Origin: Bugulina stolonifera | Lineage: Eukaryota; Bryozoa; Gymnolaemata; Cheilostomatida; Bugulidae | Length of the DNA stretch: 64,000 nt | Direction: 5' to 3' | NCBI GenBank assembly: GCA_935421135.1 | Contig: OW285189.1 | Location: forward strand, 24,244,298-24,308,297 | In this document: positions 1 to 13,800 of the stretch, piece by piece | Position numbering within the stretch: the stretch's first letter is position 1 | Layout of the letters: each line of letters opens with the position of its first letter | Notes under the pieces: generated by a model | Told to the model about the DNA's origin: nothing | Seen by the model: only the letters and a program-made list of their open reading frames with translations | The model's database searches: none | Position numbers and translations under genes: made by a program

Positions 1-1267
1 CCGTAATACTGTTTATTGATGATCATTAGCAGTAATTTTATTATTAAGGCAACAGTTACAATGGTAATACGCAGGACTCTCTATCTGCTCGGAACATAAT
101 CCTAACTACAGTATGTACTGCAGTATGTACTGGAATGACCCAAAGAGGCGGAACAAAAATCTTTCCACATTAAAAAATTTAAAAAGTAGGCCTTCACAAT
201 AAGTCTACTCGTGCTATTGAGTTTTAATTCACATATCAATGCTGCCTAGTATTTAGAGGTTAATGTTCTAGTAGCTGAGAATATTCTAGTAGCGGAGTAG
301 TGCTGTTATTAATCTAGTTTAGTTACTCTTGACTTTCCAATTCATAAAAATATAAGAATGATCACTAAATAGGCTGTGTAGCAGCAGGATTGTTATTTTG
401 GTGATTGAAGTCATAGAACTCTAGCTATGAAAAACAATGATTGCAAGACATACACTTAAAAAAACTGTTAAAAATTCCTTTTTGTAAACATTTTTCTGTT
501 TGGTGAAACTTATTTGGTGATTCTGATGTCGTGCTACGTGAAACAATATTTGTGAGCTTCTTTACGTAATATTTTTAGTAATAATTGGGAATATTCTATG
601 GGAATATAAAGACAACTCCCTCCAATCTTCCCAGCGGGTAAATCATTTTCAAGAATAAACTGTGACTACGTTACAACACATTATGTGGAGTACATGACAG
701 CACATACAGTGCTCTACAATACATGAACTACATAACGCCACATACAGTATTTAACAGCAGATACAGTACACAACAACACATAAACTGCACAACAGCACAT
801 GATATACACAACAGCCTGTGACATGAGTATACAGTTGCTGAACCCTCTTCACAACTGCTGTTGCCTCTGCAACCTCCATTGGATTGTACTGCTGTGTAAC
901 AATGCACAAGTTGTTCCAGCTGCTGCCCAGTTACAATATTGTACTACTCGATGTAATCTTGGCTTTTATTTACATATTATTAGAACTAATAAAATAGCAA
1001 CATGGTGTACTTCACCCTACTAGTGGCAGTATCCATGAGTCATAGCTACAGTTACACTTCCAGTTGACCAATTATTTCATGTTATGCAATGCCTCAGGAC
1101 AATAACAAAATTTTCAAGTAATTTGGGTTCTAATAACTGTTTATTGTGCTGCCATAACTATTGCATGGATGAACTAGATTTAGATGCGATGTTTGTCTTT
1201 TTACATACACGTTTAGTTTACTTTCACCAAATCACTTACACAGATATAATATATTAACTTATTTCAG
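1..1267. other. Intron of the PITP gene, no exon seen
   Basis: AT-rich sequence with no recognisable PITP N-terminal exon on either strand. A degenerate tandem tract of short ACA-rich words (variants of acacatacagt) occupies about 690-800. The open frame at 799-1023 has no coding features and is judged random. Confidence 0.6.
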
Positions 1268-4200
1268 AATCCTGAATACATGAAAGACAAGTTTTCAATA
1301 TCAATAGAGACAATGCACTTGGCAGACAGAGGAGAGACAGAGAATGTAAGTACATGTAGATCTACAATGTGTATCTGATTGACTAGGAGTTGTTTGCCCC
1401 TACAGCAATATAAGGGTTTGTAAATCTCTACCAGGGCTTCATAATGATCTGCAGCCAGTATGCCCTTCCAGTCTTATACAACCGATTGGAATTGGTTGTT
1501 GCGGTGTTGCTACTTTTCATTGGTCAATGCAGGTACTACTTAGTTGATGCCGGGTTTGTGCTAGCCTGTGCTCCATGTTCAATATAAAGTTGTTGACACA
1601 AAACTATAATTCCAGCTTTGGATCTTGTCGGGCTGGTCTGGTTCTGAGCTAGGCTGGTTCCGAGCTGGTCTGGTGGTGACATTTAGCTCTGCGGATCTAC
1701 TGCCAGTGAAATATCATTTATAATTAGCTTAATCAAGCATTGTAGTTTGTAGCACTGACATGTTTGACACAGGGCTACTTCTCATCTATGATTTGACAAG
1801 AGCAATATGAACACTTCCCATTGTAACTATAAAGTTATGCAGTAGGTCTTGAGTAAAAGAACCAATCTGACTAGAATTCGTACTTGGGACAAACTACATG
1901 TAAATGTAGAAGGTCTGTATGAGGGCAATTTACACCTTTTCAATGCTGTAGGCTCACAGACTAACTCCAGAAGAGCTGAAGAAGAGAGAGATAATCTATA
2001 TAGATATAGCTAATGACCAGGTACGGTCTGGTGACTACAAAGCTGAAGAAGATCCAGCTAAGTTCAAGTCTCAGAAAACCGGAAGAGGCCCTCTGGACAA
2101 AACCTGGACTGTAAGCTCTAAATTTCTGCTCTGACTGAATTTTGTTGGGCAGACATGATTTGTGGTACAATTCTGTTTTTAGCCAATTAAATTAAATTAT
2201 GCTCTATATCGACACGGAGGGTTCAAATGTCATAGAGCAAGGGCAGTAGCTCCCCAATTTGACACACTGAATGAGCAGTAGGCTCTCACTAATTATCATT
2301 CCACTAATTCTGTTGTTAAAGGCCCTATACTATACTAGCACAAACAGTAAAATATATACATGTACTATACTAGCACAAACAGTAAAATATATACATGTAC
2401 TATACTAGCACAAACAGTATAATATATACATGTACTATACTAGCACAAACAGTAAAATATATACATGTACTATACTAGTACAAACAGTATAATATATACA
2501 TGTACTATACTAGCACAAACAGTAAAATATATACATGTACTATACTAGCACAAACAGTATAATATATACATGTACTATACTAGTACAAACAGTAAAATAT
2601 ATACATGTACTATACTAGCACTAACAGTATAATATATACATGTACTATACTAGCACAAACAGTATAATATATACATGTACTATACTAGTACAAACAGTAA
2701 AATATATACATGTACTATACTAGCACAAACAGTATAATATATACATGTACTATACTAGCACAAACAGTATAATATATACATGTACTATACTAGTACAAAC
2801 AGTAAAATATATACATGTACTATACTAGCACAAACAGTATAATATATACATGTACTATACTAGTACAAACAGTAAAATATATACATGTACTATACTAGCA
2901 CAAACAGTATAATATATACATGTACTATACTAGTACAAACAGTAAAATATATATATGTACTATACTAGTACAAACAGTAAAATATATACTGTACTATACT
3001 AGTACAAACAGTAAAATATATACCGTACTCATACATACAGTATATATACTATACTAGTACAAACAGTATAATATATACCATACTCACACATACAGTATAT
3101 ATCTATGTAACATACAGCACATTACAGAGTAGCCTATGCATAGTAAGTATACGGTTACACTCTACACATTGTAACACACAGTACAATGATTCTCATCTCC
3201 TTGCAGAAATCAGTAACTCCAGTGATGTGTGCCTACAAGCTGGTGAGGTGTGAGTTCATATGGTTTGGTCTTCAGAACAGAGTGGAGAAGTTCATTATGA
3301 ATGTAAGTATATGTATCATTGTATATGTATCATTGTTCTACGTTACTGTTAGTACTTCTACACATAAGCCATACACTACACTACTTGGGTCAAGCCACAT
3401 CAGCAAGGCAGCCTACTGCTGTTTTATTTCAAGTCCCTCACTGAAGTACCTTGGGCTGTAAAAATATACTGTGACAGTATTATAATGTTATGGTATGTTT
3501 TACTGTACACTTGCATACTATAGTAGAATAGTAACTGTTTCATTGTAGGGGGTGATAGGACTTGTATTCACCTTTTTAAAACTCACTCTGCATTCTAGGG
3601 AATATCTAACCCACAACTAATCTATTCACAAGACAAATAAATTCCAAAATACATGTAATACCATATCTATTGAACTTGAGATAGTGGTCCGACCAGCCTT
3701 AGCTACCTCGAAACTATGTTATATTCATCATAATTATTTTGTTACTAAATTAACATCTCAGATATTGAACTTCAATCTTTGCTCAGTTTAATTGGCAGCA
3801 GTCCAAATGTTCTAGTGACTAGTTGTTTGGCATCTCTCCAGCTACAGTTAGTTACTAGTGCAATATTGAATTCTGGGAACAGTACTTGTACTGAATTAGC
3901 TCACTCCGTCAACTCCAGGGCTTTGGGTGAAGTGCATAATTACTGTTACTTAATCTAATGAATACATCACTCAATAATACTTACTAGTAATAGCAGTAGT
4001 AGCTGGGTATGTGTTGGCCACTACTCACTCACGCACCACAATCCACGTGTTAAACCACAATGCAACAAGCTAAAAGCCGCATCAAGATAGATAACAAAAT
4101 AATGTACAATGTAGATACATGTGTATATATTATACCAGCATGCTCATCAGTACAGATGGATCTGCATGTACAATGTGCTAAATAACTGAAGAGTATTAGA

Positions 4201-5430
4201 TCACATATGCTGAAATTGCTGGGCGTCAGTTTTCTCCAGGACTCATGTGTATTGTATAGATAATGATCATGGTGTCAATAAAAGTGGGACAACTCCAAAC
4301 TCACAAATATATTTTGTGGTGGCCTTTTTAGCAAAGGGCATTAGGGTAAATTTTGGGTACTAATTGAGTGTTGGCTAGTTGGAAGGCAACATATAACATA
4401 GTGATTACATTCTCAGAAGAGGTGACTGTGAAATTCATGTAGTGTGTGGAAACTAAGGGTTAAACTTACTAGTGTGCTTACAATTGTGCAAAGATTTAGT
4501 TTGATGATGTAAATGCTTAATTGGTGTATGCTGAATAATTTTGTGAAAATCTCGTAGGCACTTCATTCCATGTGGAAATTAAGGAATGCTTATCATTAAA
4601 AGTCAGACAACTCCTTCCCTGCTCAACTCCATTGTGGAGAATAAACATACAGATATACAACGTAGTTGTATACATGTAGGCAGGTCCGTGAGACTGTTCC
4701 ATCAGTGTGGTAATGTATGCATAATTACATATATATTACAGGGTGAACGGAGAATCTTTACTAATTTCCACCGGCAAGTATTTTGCTGGATAGACAAATG
4801 GCATGGGATGACCATGGAGGAGATTAGAGCTTTGGAGGAGCAAAACAAGCATGAACTAGATCAGGTAGTGTTAGCAGTTTAGTAGTACTAATACACTAGT
4901 CAACTTTCATTCGTGTCCATCATGTTGATTTGCTGATTCATTATAATAATAATAATGAACACAAAGACTCCGCCCATTTCAAGGTCGGTTTTCCAATTGT
5001 AGCTTTTAGGGATTCCCACATTTGCGTTAATATTTGTTCTTATCACGATTAAGGTAGATAGCTTTCAGCAAATTACACATTCATTAATATTCTAACAGTA
5101 ATCAGTTGTTATGCTTTTGCAGGATCATTGTTAAAATTTGAAGACACTGTTCAATGGAATTTGTTTACCATAAAGTCTACTTGCACCTAAATTCAGTCTC
5201 AAAAGTACCTCTTTTAAATTTTCATACATCAACCATATGGCTGATTGCGTGAGAGAATACTACGCCCTGTTAGAGGAGTTTACTGGCTGGAAGAACCTTT
5301 TTGCAGCGATTGGCAAACCCATGATACAGTGTTGTTCTACTCTAAATTTCTGACAACTAACATAGTTATGTTATTAATACTATAGGCAAGAATGACAGGG
5401 GCTGCTAGGGGAATGGTGGCCAACGAGTAG
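1268..5430 (+). CDS. Class I phosphatidylinositol transfer protein (PITP alpha/beta type), 3' exons only
   Basis: Five exons are visible: 1268-1345, 1952-2110, 3207-3302, 4742-4864 and 5386-5430 (TAG stop). All introns are GT-AG and phase 0. The product covers the C-terminal ~166 residues of a class I PITP, a cytosolic carrier that exchanges phosphatidylinositol and phosphatidylcholine between membranes. Family landmarks are NPEYMKDKF, then YIDIAND and [20 protein letters not shown], then [19 protein letters not shown], then [18 protein letters not shown], and a short end GMVANE that resembles the vertebrate GMTADD. The lipid-binding N-terminal half is not in the window, so 1-1267 is intron. 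Between GPLDKTWT and [11 protein letters not shown] the chain is about six residues shorter than vertebrate PITPs. This could be a real indel or a missed microexon in the repeat-filled intron 2111-3206. A weak ATTAAA poly(A) signal lies at 5732-5737. Confidence 0.93.
2329..3100. repeat. 35-bp minisatellite in a PITP intron
   Basis: About 20 copies of a 35-bp unit containing ctatactagcacaaacagta followed by aaatatatacatgta. Copies alternate between variants (agcaca/agtaca, agtaaaa/agtataa), which suggests a multi-unit higher-order pattern. The last units, from about 2975, decay and change length. The array lies inside intron 2111-3206, roughly 100 bp before the acceptor. Confidence 0.95.
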
Positions 5431-7011
5431 AAGCACGTGATCACTGAACCCAAGATATCTACATCTTAGACCAATACCTAGTCTGATAGTCGAACTACTA
5501 CACAGTACACCCTACTCACCCTGAGTACTCTCTCTCTCTCTCTCTAGCTACCTACCTTGATGTTCTATTTAGCTACTGCCTGCCACCTGAGCAACACAAC
5601 TTCTCCAACTACGACAATATCTGAATGTCACTGAACAGCCGTTATGGACTAGGAAACTTAGGGCTTATACTGTAGTCAAATTAACGTTAGCTTTATATAA
5701 CTTTTAAGTGTTTGTACTAGCTGCCACTTTTATTAAAATTGTTTTGAAAGGCACTCAGATTTTTGTATTTAGGCATATTTCCTACACTGGTAGTTTTGGT
5801 TATAATTGTATTCAGTGCTGAGGAATGTATTGGTAAGTTCAGATTGTTTGGGGAAAACTTTATAGGTTTAATTGTTTATCAAAATGTATTTTATATAATG
5901 TTATGAATATTATGTTGTCAGATAGTGTTTATCATCTGCTGATATTGTTAGAAACTAATGTGTATCTACATCTACCAAGCAACTTACTTGTTTAAAAACT
6001 TTATGTTTCAACACAATGTTGGTTTGTCTGTTGTACACTATTACAATACATGTATATATTTATTTCAAAACCTAAAACCTGGTGGGGCTCAAATAGGCCT
6101 ACTTGCCATATAACCGTAATAGTCTTCTCTCTTGCAAATAGGCTGGTATTAGTTCCATAATCAGACACTGCCTGCTTAGCACTGCGCTTCATCTTGTACT
6201 ACTCTCCAGTAAATGTTTTATGGCTGCACTATCTGCTAACTGCCCAGACACAATACATACATGTATAATGATGGTATGCAATAACTATTGTCAATAATTG
6301 CACCTTCTTATTCTCCTTATTTGCCTACCCATTTTTGGTCTGTGTGCCTGGTGCTGGGGAAATGTGTAGTATACAGTAACAGCATTTCACAATTATAAAT
6401 GAAGTTGCACAAAAATAGTTTGCTTGGGAATTGTCCGCTCTCGTGAGCAACTAACACTGTCAGAGATTTCGAAACGTAGAATATAGTTAAGCGAGGGGTT
6501 TTGTAGGTAACTAGGTTAGCCGTCGTTGTTATTTTATTTCTGTACGTGCAGCGTACAAACGCAATTTCTTTGGGAAAACCCATTTTACTAATTTTGTAGT
6601 TTCCAAGTAGTTTCTTTTCTCTGTACTTCTCACCAGAGCCATTGAACGGCTCTACTTCTCACCATAGAGTCAACCCTATGCGTCTCACTTTTTCTGCGAC
6701 TATTCCGCTCGATAATGCCACAATACTGTAGACATACTAGAAAATATTAGCTTACTAGAGCCCCTTATAACAAGGTATAGTTATTAATTACTCAATTTTC
6801 TTTTGAATTTCGTTTATTAAGATTTTCGTTTCACAGTTTTTTGTTACAAATTGCCTACAAGTAACTGTTGAGCATATAATTTAGCTATGTGTTGGGTGTT
6901 GCATGTTTCCAAAATGTCGGTAACATAGGTGAATGTTTGGTTTGATCTACTCTCACTGCGATAAACTTAATTGAATGTTTATTTCAATATTTGACATCTC
7001 TAGACATATTG

Positions 7012-7388
7012 ATATTTTTGTGTTTAGCCAGGCAACTGGGCTTAGCTGACACCAGTGTTTGAAGTGGAACAAATGAGGTGGGCACACGGTGCATGCAATC
7101 TTACAGATTAGTACTGTATAGCTATCCACTTAATATTATAGTAGATAGTAGTTGAGAAATTAGTGAATTACTAAAATGAAACAAATTATGCTCTGGTGAG
7201 GTTGGAACTCAAGACACTATGAATGATAGTCAAGCACTCTACCACTGCACTATCAGGTCCACAGTGACTATATGGGGAAAGCTAGCTATTAGAATGAGGG
7301 TACACGCCTGCTGGCCATATAACCACTAAAATTGAGGTGGGTACTCCCGTATAACCACACTTCGAACACTGGCTGACACAAAAATATT
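7012..7388. repeat. Imperfect inverted repeat, possible degraded MITE
   Basis: The left arm has atatttttgtgt, then ccagtgtttgaagtg and gaggtggg. The right arm, reverse-complemented, has atatttttgtgt, then ccagtgttcgaagtg and a cacctc match. The arms are interrupted by indels and no target-site duplication is clear. The tRNA-like sequence lies between them. Confidence 0.35.
7198..7264 (-). repeat. tRNA-like sequence (degenerate tRNA or head of a tRNA-derived SINE)
   Basis: Read on the minus strand, the stretch has a near-consensus tRNA D-arm/A box (tagtgcagtggtagagtgc). It is followed by a small anticodon-like hairpin (actat..atagt) and a degraded B box (gagttccaacctc). The loop lacks the expected U33 and the B box has lost the GTTCGA core, so a functional tRNA is unlikely. 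It sits between the arms of a larger inverted repeat. Confidence 0.45.
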
Positions 7389-7847
7389 GTTGTGTCCGGC
7401 TGGGTAGCTGAGGCGTCGCCGTACAACATACAGGCCAGAGTACAGGGGTGAGGGAGTCAGAACCTTCTGACCAAGCAGAGGGGGCTAGGAGGGAGCAGGT
7501 CCAACCGAACAGTGTAAGCACACTATGAGGGCTGGGCCGACTAGAGAAACCCCTGAGGTGCCGTCAAGGATTTGGAGCATGAGAGCATGGAGTACTAACT
7601 GAGATTTGGAGCAATGCCTTCTTTACTAGCTTTTTATAAATTTCTACTGGTCGTTATTTGTTACACTATTATGTATACACTTTTAGACTCTACCAATGTA
7701 TTTTTATAAAATTTCTTTCAGTCAACTGACTGAGTGAGATTACTAACCAATCTGCTTAGACCTACTTTTTACTTGTTAGTTGTTACTGAAGCTAGCCATA
7801 TTCTTGGTATACTCAAGTTATTAGTTGATTTTCTTACAGGTCCAACT

Positions 7848-10800
7848 ATGTCATCTCCAACTTATGATGATCTAGAAGGAATAGAATGTAGATATTGGTG
7901 AGTTCAGTTTTGTGGAATATATGTATCTTATATTATTTACTTGTGTTACAAGCTACGGTACTGTATTTAATAATTTTAATTCGCAATATTTACATTGAAA
8001 TTAAATTGTGTTGCATGTATGTTTTACAGGTATGCAAATTCCCAAGTTTTATGTGTCTAATAGTGTACAAATGCTATGCTTCGTAGTAGTAGTAGCAGTA
8101 GTAGTAGCAGTAGTAGTAGCAGTAGTAGTAGCAGTAGTAGTAGCAGTAGTAGTAGCAGTAATAGTAGCGGTAGTAGTAGCGGTAGTAGTAGCGGTAGTAG
8201 TAGCGGTAGTAGTAGCGGTAGTAGTAGCGGTAGTAGTAGCGGTAGTAGTAGCGGTAGTAGTAGCGGTAGTAGTAGCGGTAGTAGTAGCGGTAGTAGTAGC
8301 GGTAGTAGTAGCGGTAGTAGTAGCGGTAGTAGTAGCGGTAGTAGTAGCGGTAGTAGTAGCGGTAGTAGTAGCGGTAGTAGTAGCGGTATTAGTAGCGGTA
8401 GTAGTAGCGGTAGTAGTAGCGGTAGTAGTAGCGGTAGTAGTAGCGGTAGTAGTAGCGGTAGTAGTAGCGGTAGTGGTGGCGTGGTGGTGGCGGTGGTAAT
8501 GGCGGTGGTAGTGGTAGTAGTAGTGGTAGTAGTAGTGGTAGTAGTAGTGGTAGTAGTAGTGGTAGTAGTAGTGGTAGTAGTAGTGGTAGTAGTAGTGGTA
8601 GTAGTAGTGGTAGTAGTAGTGGTAGTAGTAGTGGTAGTAGTAGTGGTAGTAGTAGTGGTAGTAGTAGTAGTATTCATAGTAGTCGACTAGTCGTAGTAGC
8701 TTAGTAGTTAATAATATCCTGCTATTAGTAACTTTACTGATATTTCGTATAAAAATTTGAAGCATGTGTAATTTCCTTTGCATCGGCTATGTTTTCTTTT
8801 GTTAATAAATAAATATTTTTTCAGCAATTGAACCCAAATATTGTTTCCTTTGTTAACAGTAAAAATGAGATACCCGTTGCCAACATTCAGACACATGAAT
8901 TGCACTGCAAGCGGCACCTCCGTGTCTGCAGTGTGTGTGGTGAAACGGTGCCTATAAGCTACTTAGATGAGCACATGGCAACTGAACACCGAGAGGTTAC
9001 TTGTTCACTTTGCTCTATACCCATCACTAAAGACAAGCTTCTATCACACATGGTGAGTGAGATCTTCTTAGTAAAATATTAGTTGCGGACTACAAATATA
9101 ATAAATTAGACCTATGGTGAATCTCAATCCACTCATTGTAGGCGTTAAACTAAGGCACAGTGGTAATTGTACATTAATTATGAATGTGGTTTGCGAAATT
9201 TCTCGGAATCTTTAGGCCTATATTTTACATAGTTAGTCCACTTTCTAAATTAATTTAATTATTGTGCCAAAACATACATGGGTTCTATATATGTTTTGTA
9301 TTTCAGGAGTTTAAATGTTCCCATCGACGGGTTCTGTGCCCATATTGTGACCTAAAATATCCATACATTGAGATTACGGAACACGAAGAAGTGTGTGGGG
9401 CCAGAACTGATGAGTGTGAGAAATGCCACCAAACTGTTATGTTGAAGAATATGCTGCGCCATCAAAGTTGTAACTGTGAGGCACATGTAATTGCTCCCAG
9501 TCGTCCCATTCCCAAACCACGCAGTCCACCAACACCCCGTATGCGGTTTCGTAATGGTGGGTATGCTCCATCTGATTTTTCGTACTCTTCCAATTCCCAA
9601 GTAGCAAATTTACTTTATGGTTTATCAAGAGTGAACAACAGAGAGATACGTGATGTCTATCACCGCTCAGATATCCCCAGCCAACCGCCACCGAGAGAGG
9701 GACTTCTCTATACTAATGAACCAGACCCACATGTTGAATCCCCAGTACAGTCTGCCAGTAAACGTAACAGTAAGTACATTGAGAGGTTACAGTCCATCTT
9801 GAATGCTCCTGTTTGGTAGAATTGCTTGATGAAATATGTCCATTTGCTTTGAATAAATTTCTCCATGGTGAATGTTATAATATTGTCATCACAAATGTAC
9901 AGTAGATGAAGAACTGATGTTGCCATGCCAGTTTTGTGAAAGTCCAGTACCAGCTGAATTGTTGGAGAGCCATCAGGTAGGTTTCTACATATTTTATCCA
10001 TGTATTGTGCATTTATTAGACTGCATCATTTGGGCCAAATGATGCAATTTGGCCATGAATTAATACAATGTCTCTATATACGACCTGCTTTTCTACATGT
10101 ACACGCAGGTTAACTGCCCAAAAAACCCAGCCATGACTTTTTATGGGTTGAGAGGAGCTCGCCCTACGGATAGACAACCTAACACTCATGACTCTCAGCA
10201 AGAAAATGTCCCACCTCACCATAACCACCGTGATGAACCAGTGACACACCGTCACACCAATAGGCAGACTGGCAACGCAGAATCTGAATATTCTGTTGGG
10301 AGTTATCCCCGAGAGCTGCTTCCAGACCAGGGCTCTGGGTATGATAGAACCCAACACTACTCCAGGACATCCAGCTATCCGCCGTATGACAGCAGACCTC
10401 CTGCTTCTCCTCCTGCTGCTCAGTACAGTGATGCTTACTATAACAGGCCACTGGCAGGGCGTCAATCTCGCCCACTATATAATGATAGATATGGGGATGT
10501 TGCAGCCCCAGTGATCTACCATCCACCTGGTTGTGGTTGCAGGGAAGGTAAGAATGCTCCTGGTCAGCTTTATTAGTTATTATTAGTTTTAAGTTATTTG
10601 CATTCTCAGCTTGTCATTTGAAGCATATTTTATAATAGTTCACCATTATCACTGCAGGTTATTAATTAATGTTGTAATATGTGATATGCATTCCAATTGA
10701 AAGTATCAGTTCTCAGAATCTATGGTACTATCATTGCTGACAGCCGCTGACTTAGAAGATGAAGAATATGTGGAGTGTGACATCTGCAAGGTACCAGTAC

Positions 10801-13800
10801 CTATTCGCTATCTTGAGGACCATGAGTATGGTTGTCAGCTGAAAAAGGAAGGTAGAGGTCGTACTCGTGCTATCTTCTTTTTTACACCTCGGTTACCTCC
10901 AGATGCTGAAGAAAGAGACAATCCTCCATCTTACCAACACAGGTAAGACATTACCTCCAGAATGTCAAGCGTTGTAACATACCATACAATTACATACACA
11001 CAGTTGAATATCAACAGCTTTGTTCTTTATTTAATATTATGTTCTTGGGGCAAAGGGCTTGGATGGTCCTGCCTCCAAGGTCGTGTTTCTTCACGCGTGA
11101 ATTGTTCTGTTGATTAGTAAGCGTAACTTTTTGATAAATTTATAACAGTGATTGAACTTAGATCAGTCAGTCTATAGTGCTATTGGGTCCATGAATATTT
11201 GAAACATGTTTAATTTATTTGTATAACTCCTAATCTTGCTATTATATTGATAATTGATATTATAGATTACACGTTACTCTACGACAGGGTTAGTTTTATT
11301 CCTCAGCCTATATAATTTAGTCAGGTACAAAAGTACATGTATGTACATGTATTTAGAAGAATGCTGTGAAGTTTATCCATGTTCTCACTTTATAGTACAC
11401 ATGGATCAAGAGGAGAGGACAGTCAACTGTACAGAACTAACTCTCATTCATCACGTTATGATGAAACATTGTACAACTACAATGAGCACCATAATGGTAG
11501 TAGAAACCACGGTGATAACAGAAACCGCAGTGGTAGCAGAAGCCGCAGTGGTAGCAGGAACCACCAAAGCGGTAGCAGAAACCGTAGTGGTAGTAGAAAC
11601 CGTAGTGGTAGCAGGAACCACCAAAGCAGTAGCAGAAACCAAAGTGGTAGTAGAAATCGTAGTGGTAGCAGGAACAGAAGTGGCGGCCATAACCACAGTG
11701 ACAGGACCAAGACTGTCAGCACTGCGAGACTGCCTTCCCCAGGTAGTCGCGATAAATACCGTGATGCTGATACTGGAGGCATGAGAAGTCCAACCATAAA
11801 GACTTGTGAGTTCTGTAGAAATGAGTTCACGGATGAAGAGTTCGACTATCATCAGGTGATTCCTTCTAGTGTGATGTTGAATGTTCCTCCATTATATACT
11901 GGATTATGCTTTTGATGATCATAGATGTAATATATTATTCACTATTACTAGCATGCAACTGGCGTTATTCTCTAGGATGATCACAATGCGCTCTACATAG
12001 GGCAGTTTTAGTCTCTATTCTGATACAATTTTATGTTTTAGGAACATTGTGATGAAAATGAACCACTCACTTTGGTAGCGTCACAACTCAGACGTTCTGA
12101 GTCATCTGATCGAACTGACGAGGTAGTGAAAAGGCAGCTGTCACAGGAAGCTCGCCGGGAAATGACAGGGCGGTGCATGCATTGTGATGAGGAATTCCTA
12201 ATAAACACACTCGATGATCACCAGGTAATGTGCTTCACAAAAGGAGTATTATGTAGCTGATGTTAAGGTAACCATTGGGTCTAGTGCTGGTACTTGACTA
12301 GGTTTGACTGATTCTCACTGTAGGACACATGCCCATACAATGAGTTCTGCACCACTGTTCATATGAGCTCCGCAGCCTCTAGAGATAAACAGCTAAAAGA
12401 GTATGCCGATGGCCAGAGAACGGAGATATCAAATGGCAAAGCAGGACAGGATGAACCAACACCACCGTCACCCCAACCTAACGGGAGCGCAGCTAATAAT
12501 GTACCGGACGATGACTCATTCCCCTGTGAATTCTGTTTCGAAATGATGCCTGTGGTTATCCTTATAGAACACCAGGTGATATCTACATTTTCCTTTTACG
12601 TGTATTTTAATCACCTTGTTGGCCGACCAGATAAAATGGTGGTGATGGTCAATTGTTTTCAAATGTTGATCGGGTTTCCAGTATATATGTCCATGTAGTT
12701 AGGTATACTGTCAGCGTACTAGGGAGTAATACACTACTAGCACCTCATACTCACTGGTGTAAAACCACTGAATAGCACAAGTTAATCATGTTCATTGTTA
12801 TTTTCACTAGCGTCGACTGTAAGCCAAACATTGGAGCGGTTGATGTATATTTGGGGCTACTTATTCTAATAAACTCTCTGTTCTGTCCAAGCTGTGAAGA
12901 GACATCTGTCATTTCCTTATCAACTTTACCATACAATAATATATAGAATTATTGCAGGAGCAGCTATGATGCTATAAGAGGATCATGTAGCTATTAGGTT
13001 GTCACGGGACTGTGAGATATAAACTACCTGGTTGTGGATTCTGATGTGAACAATTGTGACACCATACGAAAAACCATGACTCCACTACATTCACTGTGAC
13101 CCATTACTAGTATAACACAACATGTAGACTCCCTTACATTGACTGTGACCCATTACTATATGACAGCATGTAGACTCCTCCACATTGACTGTGGTCCTAT
13201 ACTATATGACAGCATGTAGACTCCACTACATTGACTGTGGCCCACTACTATATGACTATCACAATATGTACATGAATGTGAACAAGGAATTTCCTGCTCC
13301 TTTGGCAACTCTGACATCTTACAGATTCAGTGCCCAGAGAATCCCCATGGATTAGGACATCGGATTACGAAAGATGGTAACTTAGAGCCAGACAATAGAG
13401 AGCACAGGCTACGTGACCGGTAAACCTTTCAAATGAATATGTTGTAACAGTATATTTTGTAAATTAAAATCTTAGATATAGAATTTAGTCAAATAGTAGC
13501 CTGGTGCACATTTATGCATGTACATGTATGTATATATATAGGTGTATATTATGTACATGTACATTGTATATACAGTATATATAAATATATACAGATTGTA
13601 ATAGTAAATGCAAAAGCTTAAAAGTGCAAACAGACGGGAGCGTTTTCGAGCAAGCGTTTTGGTGTCAAGCGTCAAACACGGGGCGAACAGAGAGCGAAGA
13701 GATTTGCAAACTAGCCAATGACATTTCAGTATGTATTCACTCTGCTATGTCCCACGTGATTATGTTTACTAACTCTGTTCTTCAACCAATCAGCGTCGAG

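Larger units (their letters stand above)
5431..7839. other. Intergenic / 5' region between the PITP and TRAFD1-like genes
   Basis: It holds the PITP 3'UTR, a (TC)n tract at about 5528-5545, and an imperfect inverted repeat around 7012-7388 enclosing a tRNA-like sequence. No further coding exon is recognised. The TRAFD1-like start codon lies in an exon that begins at an acceptor (ttcttacag, ending 7839), so at least one 5'UTR exon and the promoter should lie here or further upstream. Neither could be pinpointed. Confidence 0.55.

Noticed and set aside
8008..8783. Ser-Gly, Val or Thr repeat frames
   Set aside because: Trinucleotide repeat in intron 1 of the TRAFD1-like gene, not exons.
8825..8859. 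Start of TRAFD1-like exon 2 at the strong acceptor ttttttcag (8824)
   Set aside because: It breaks the phase after exon 1 (the joined frame meets TGA), while the acceptor at 8859 restores CRYCKNEIP as in TRAFD1.
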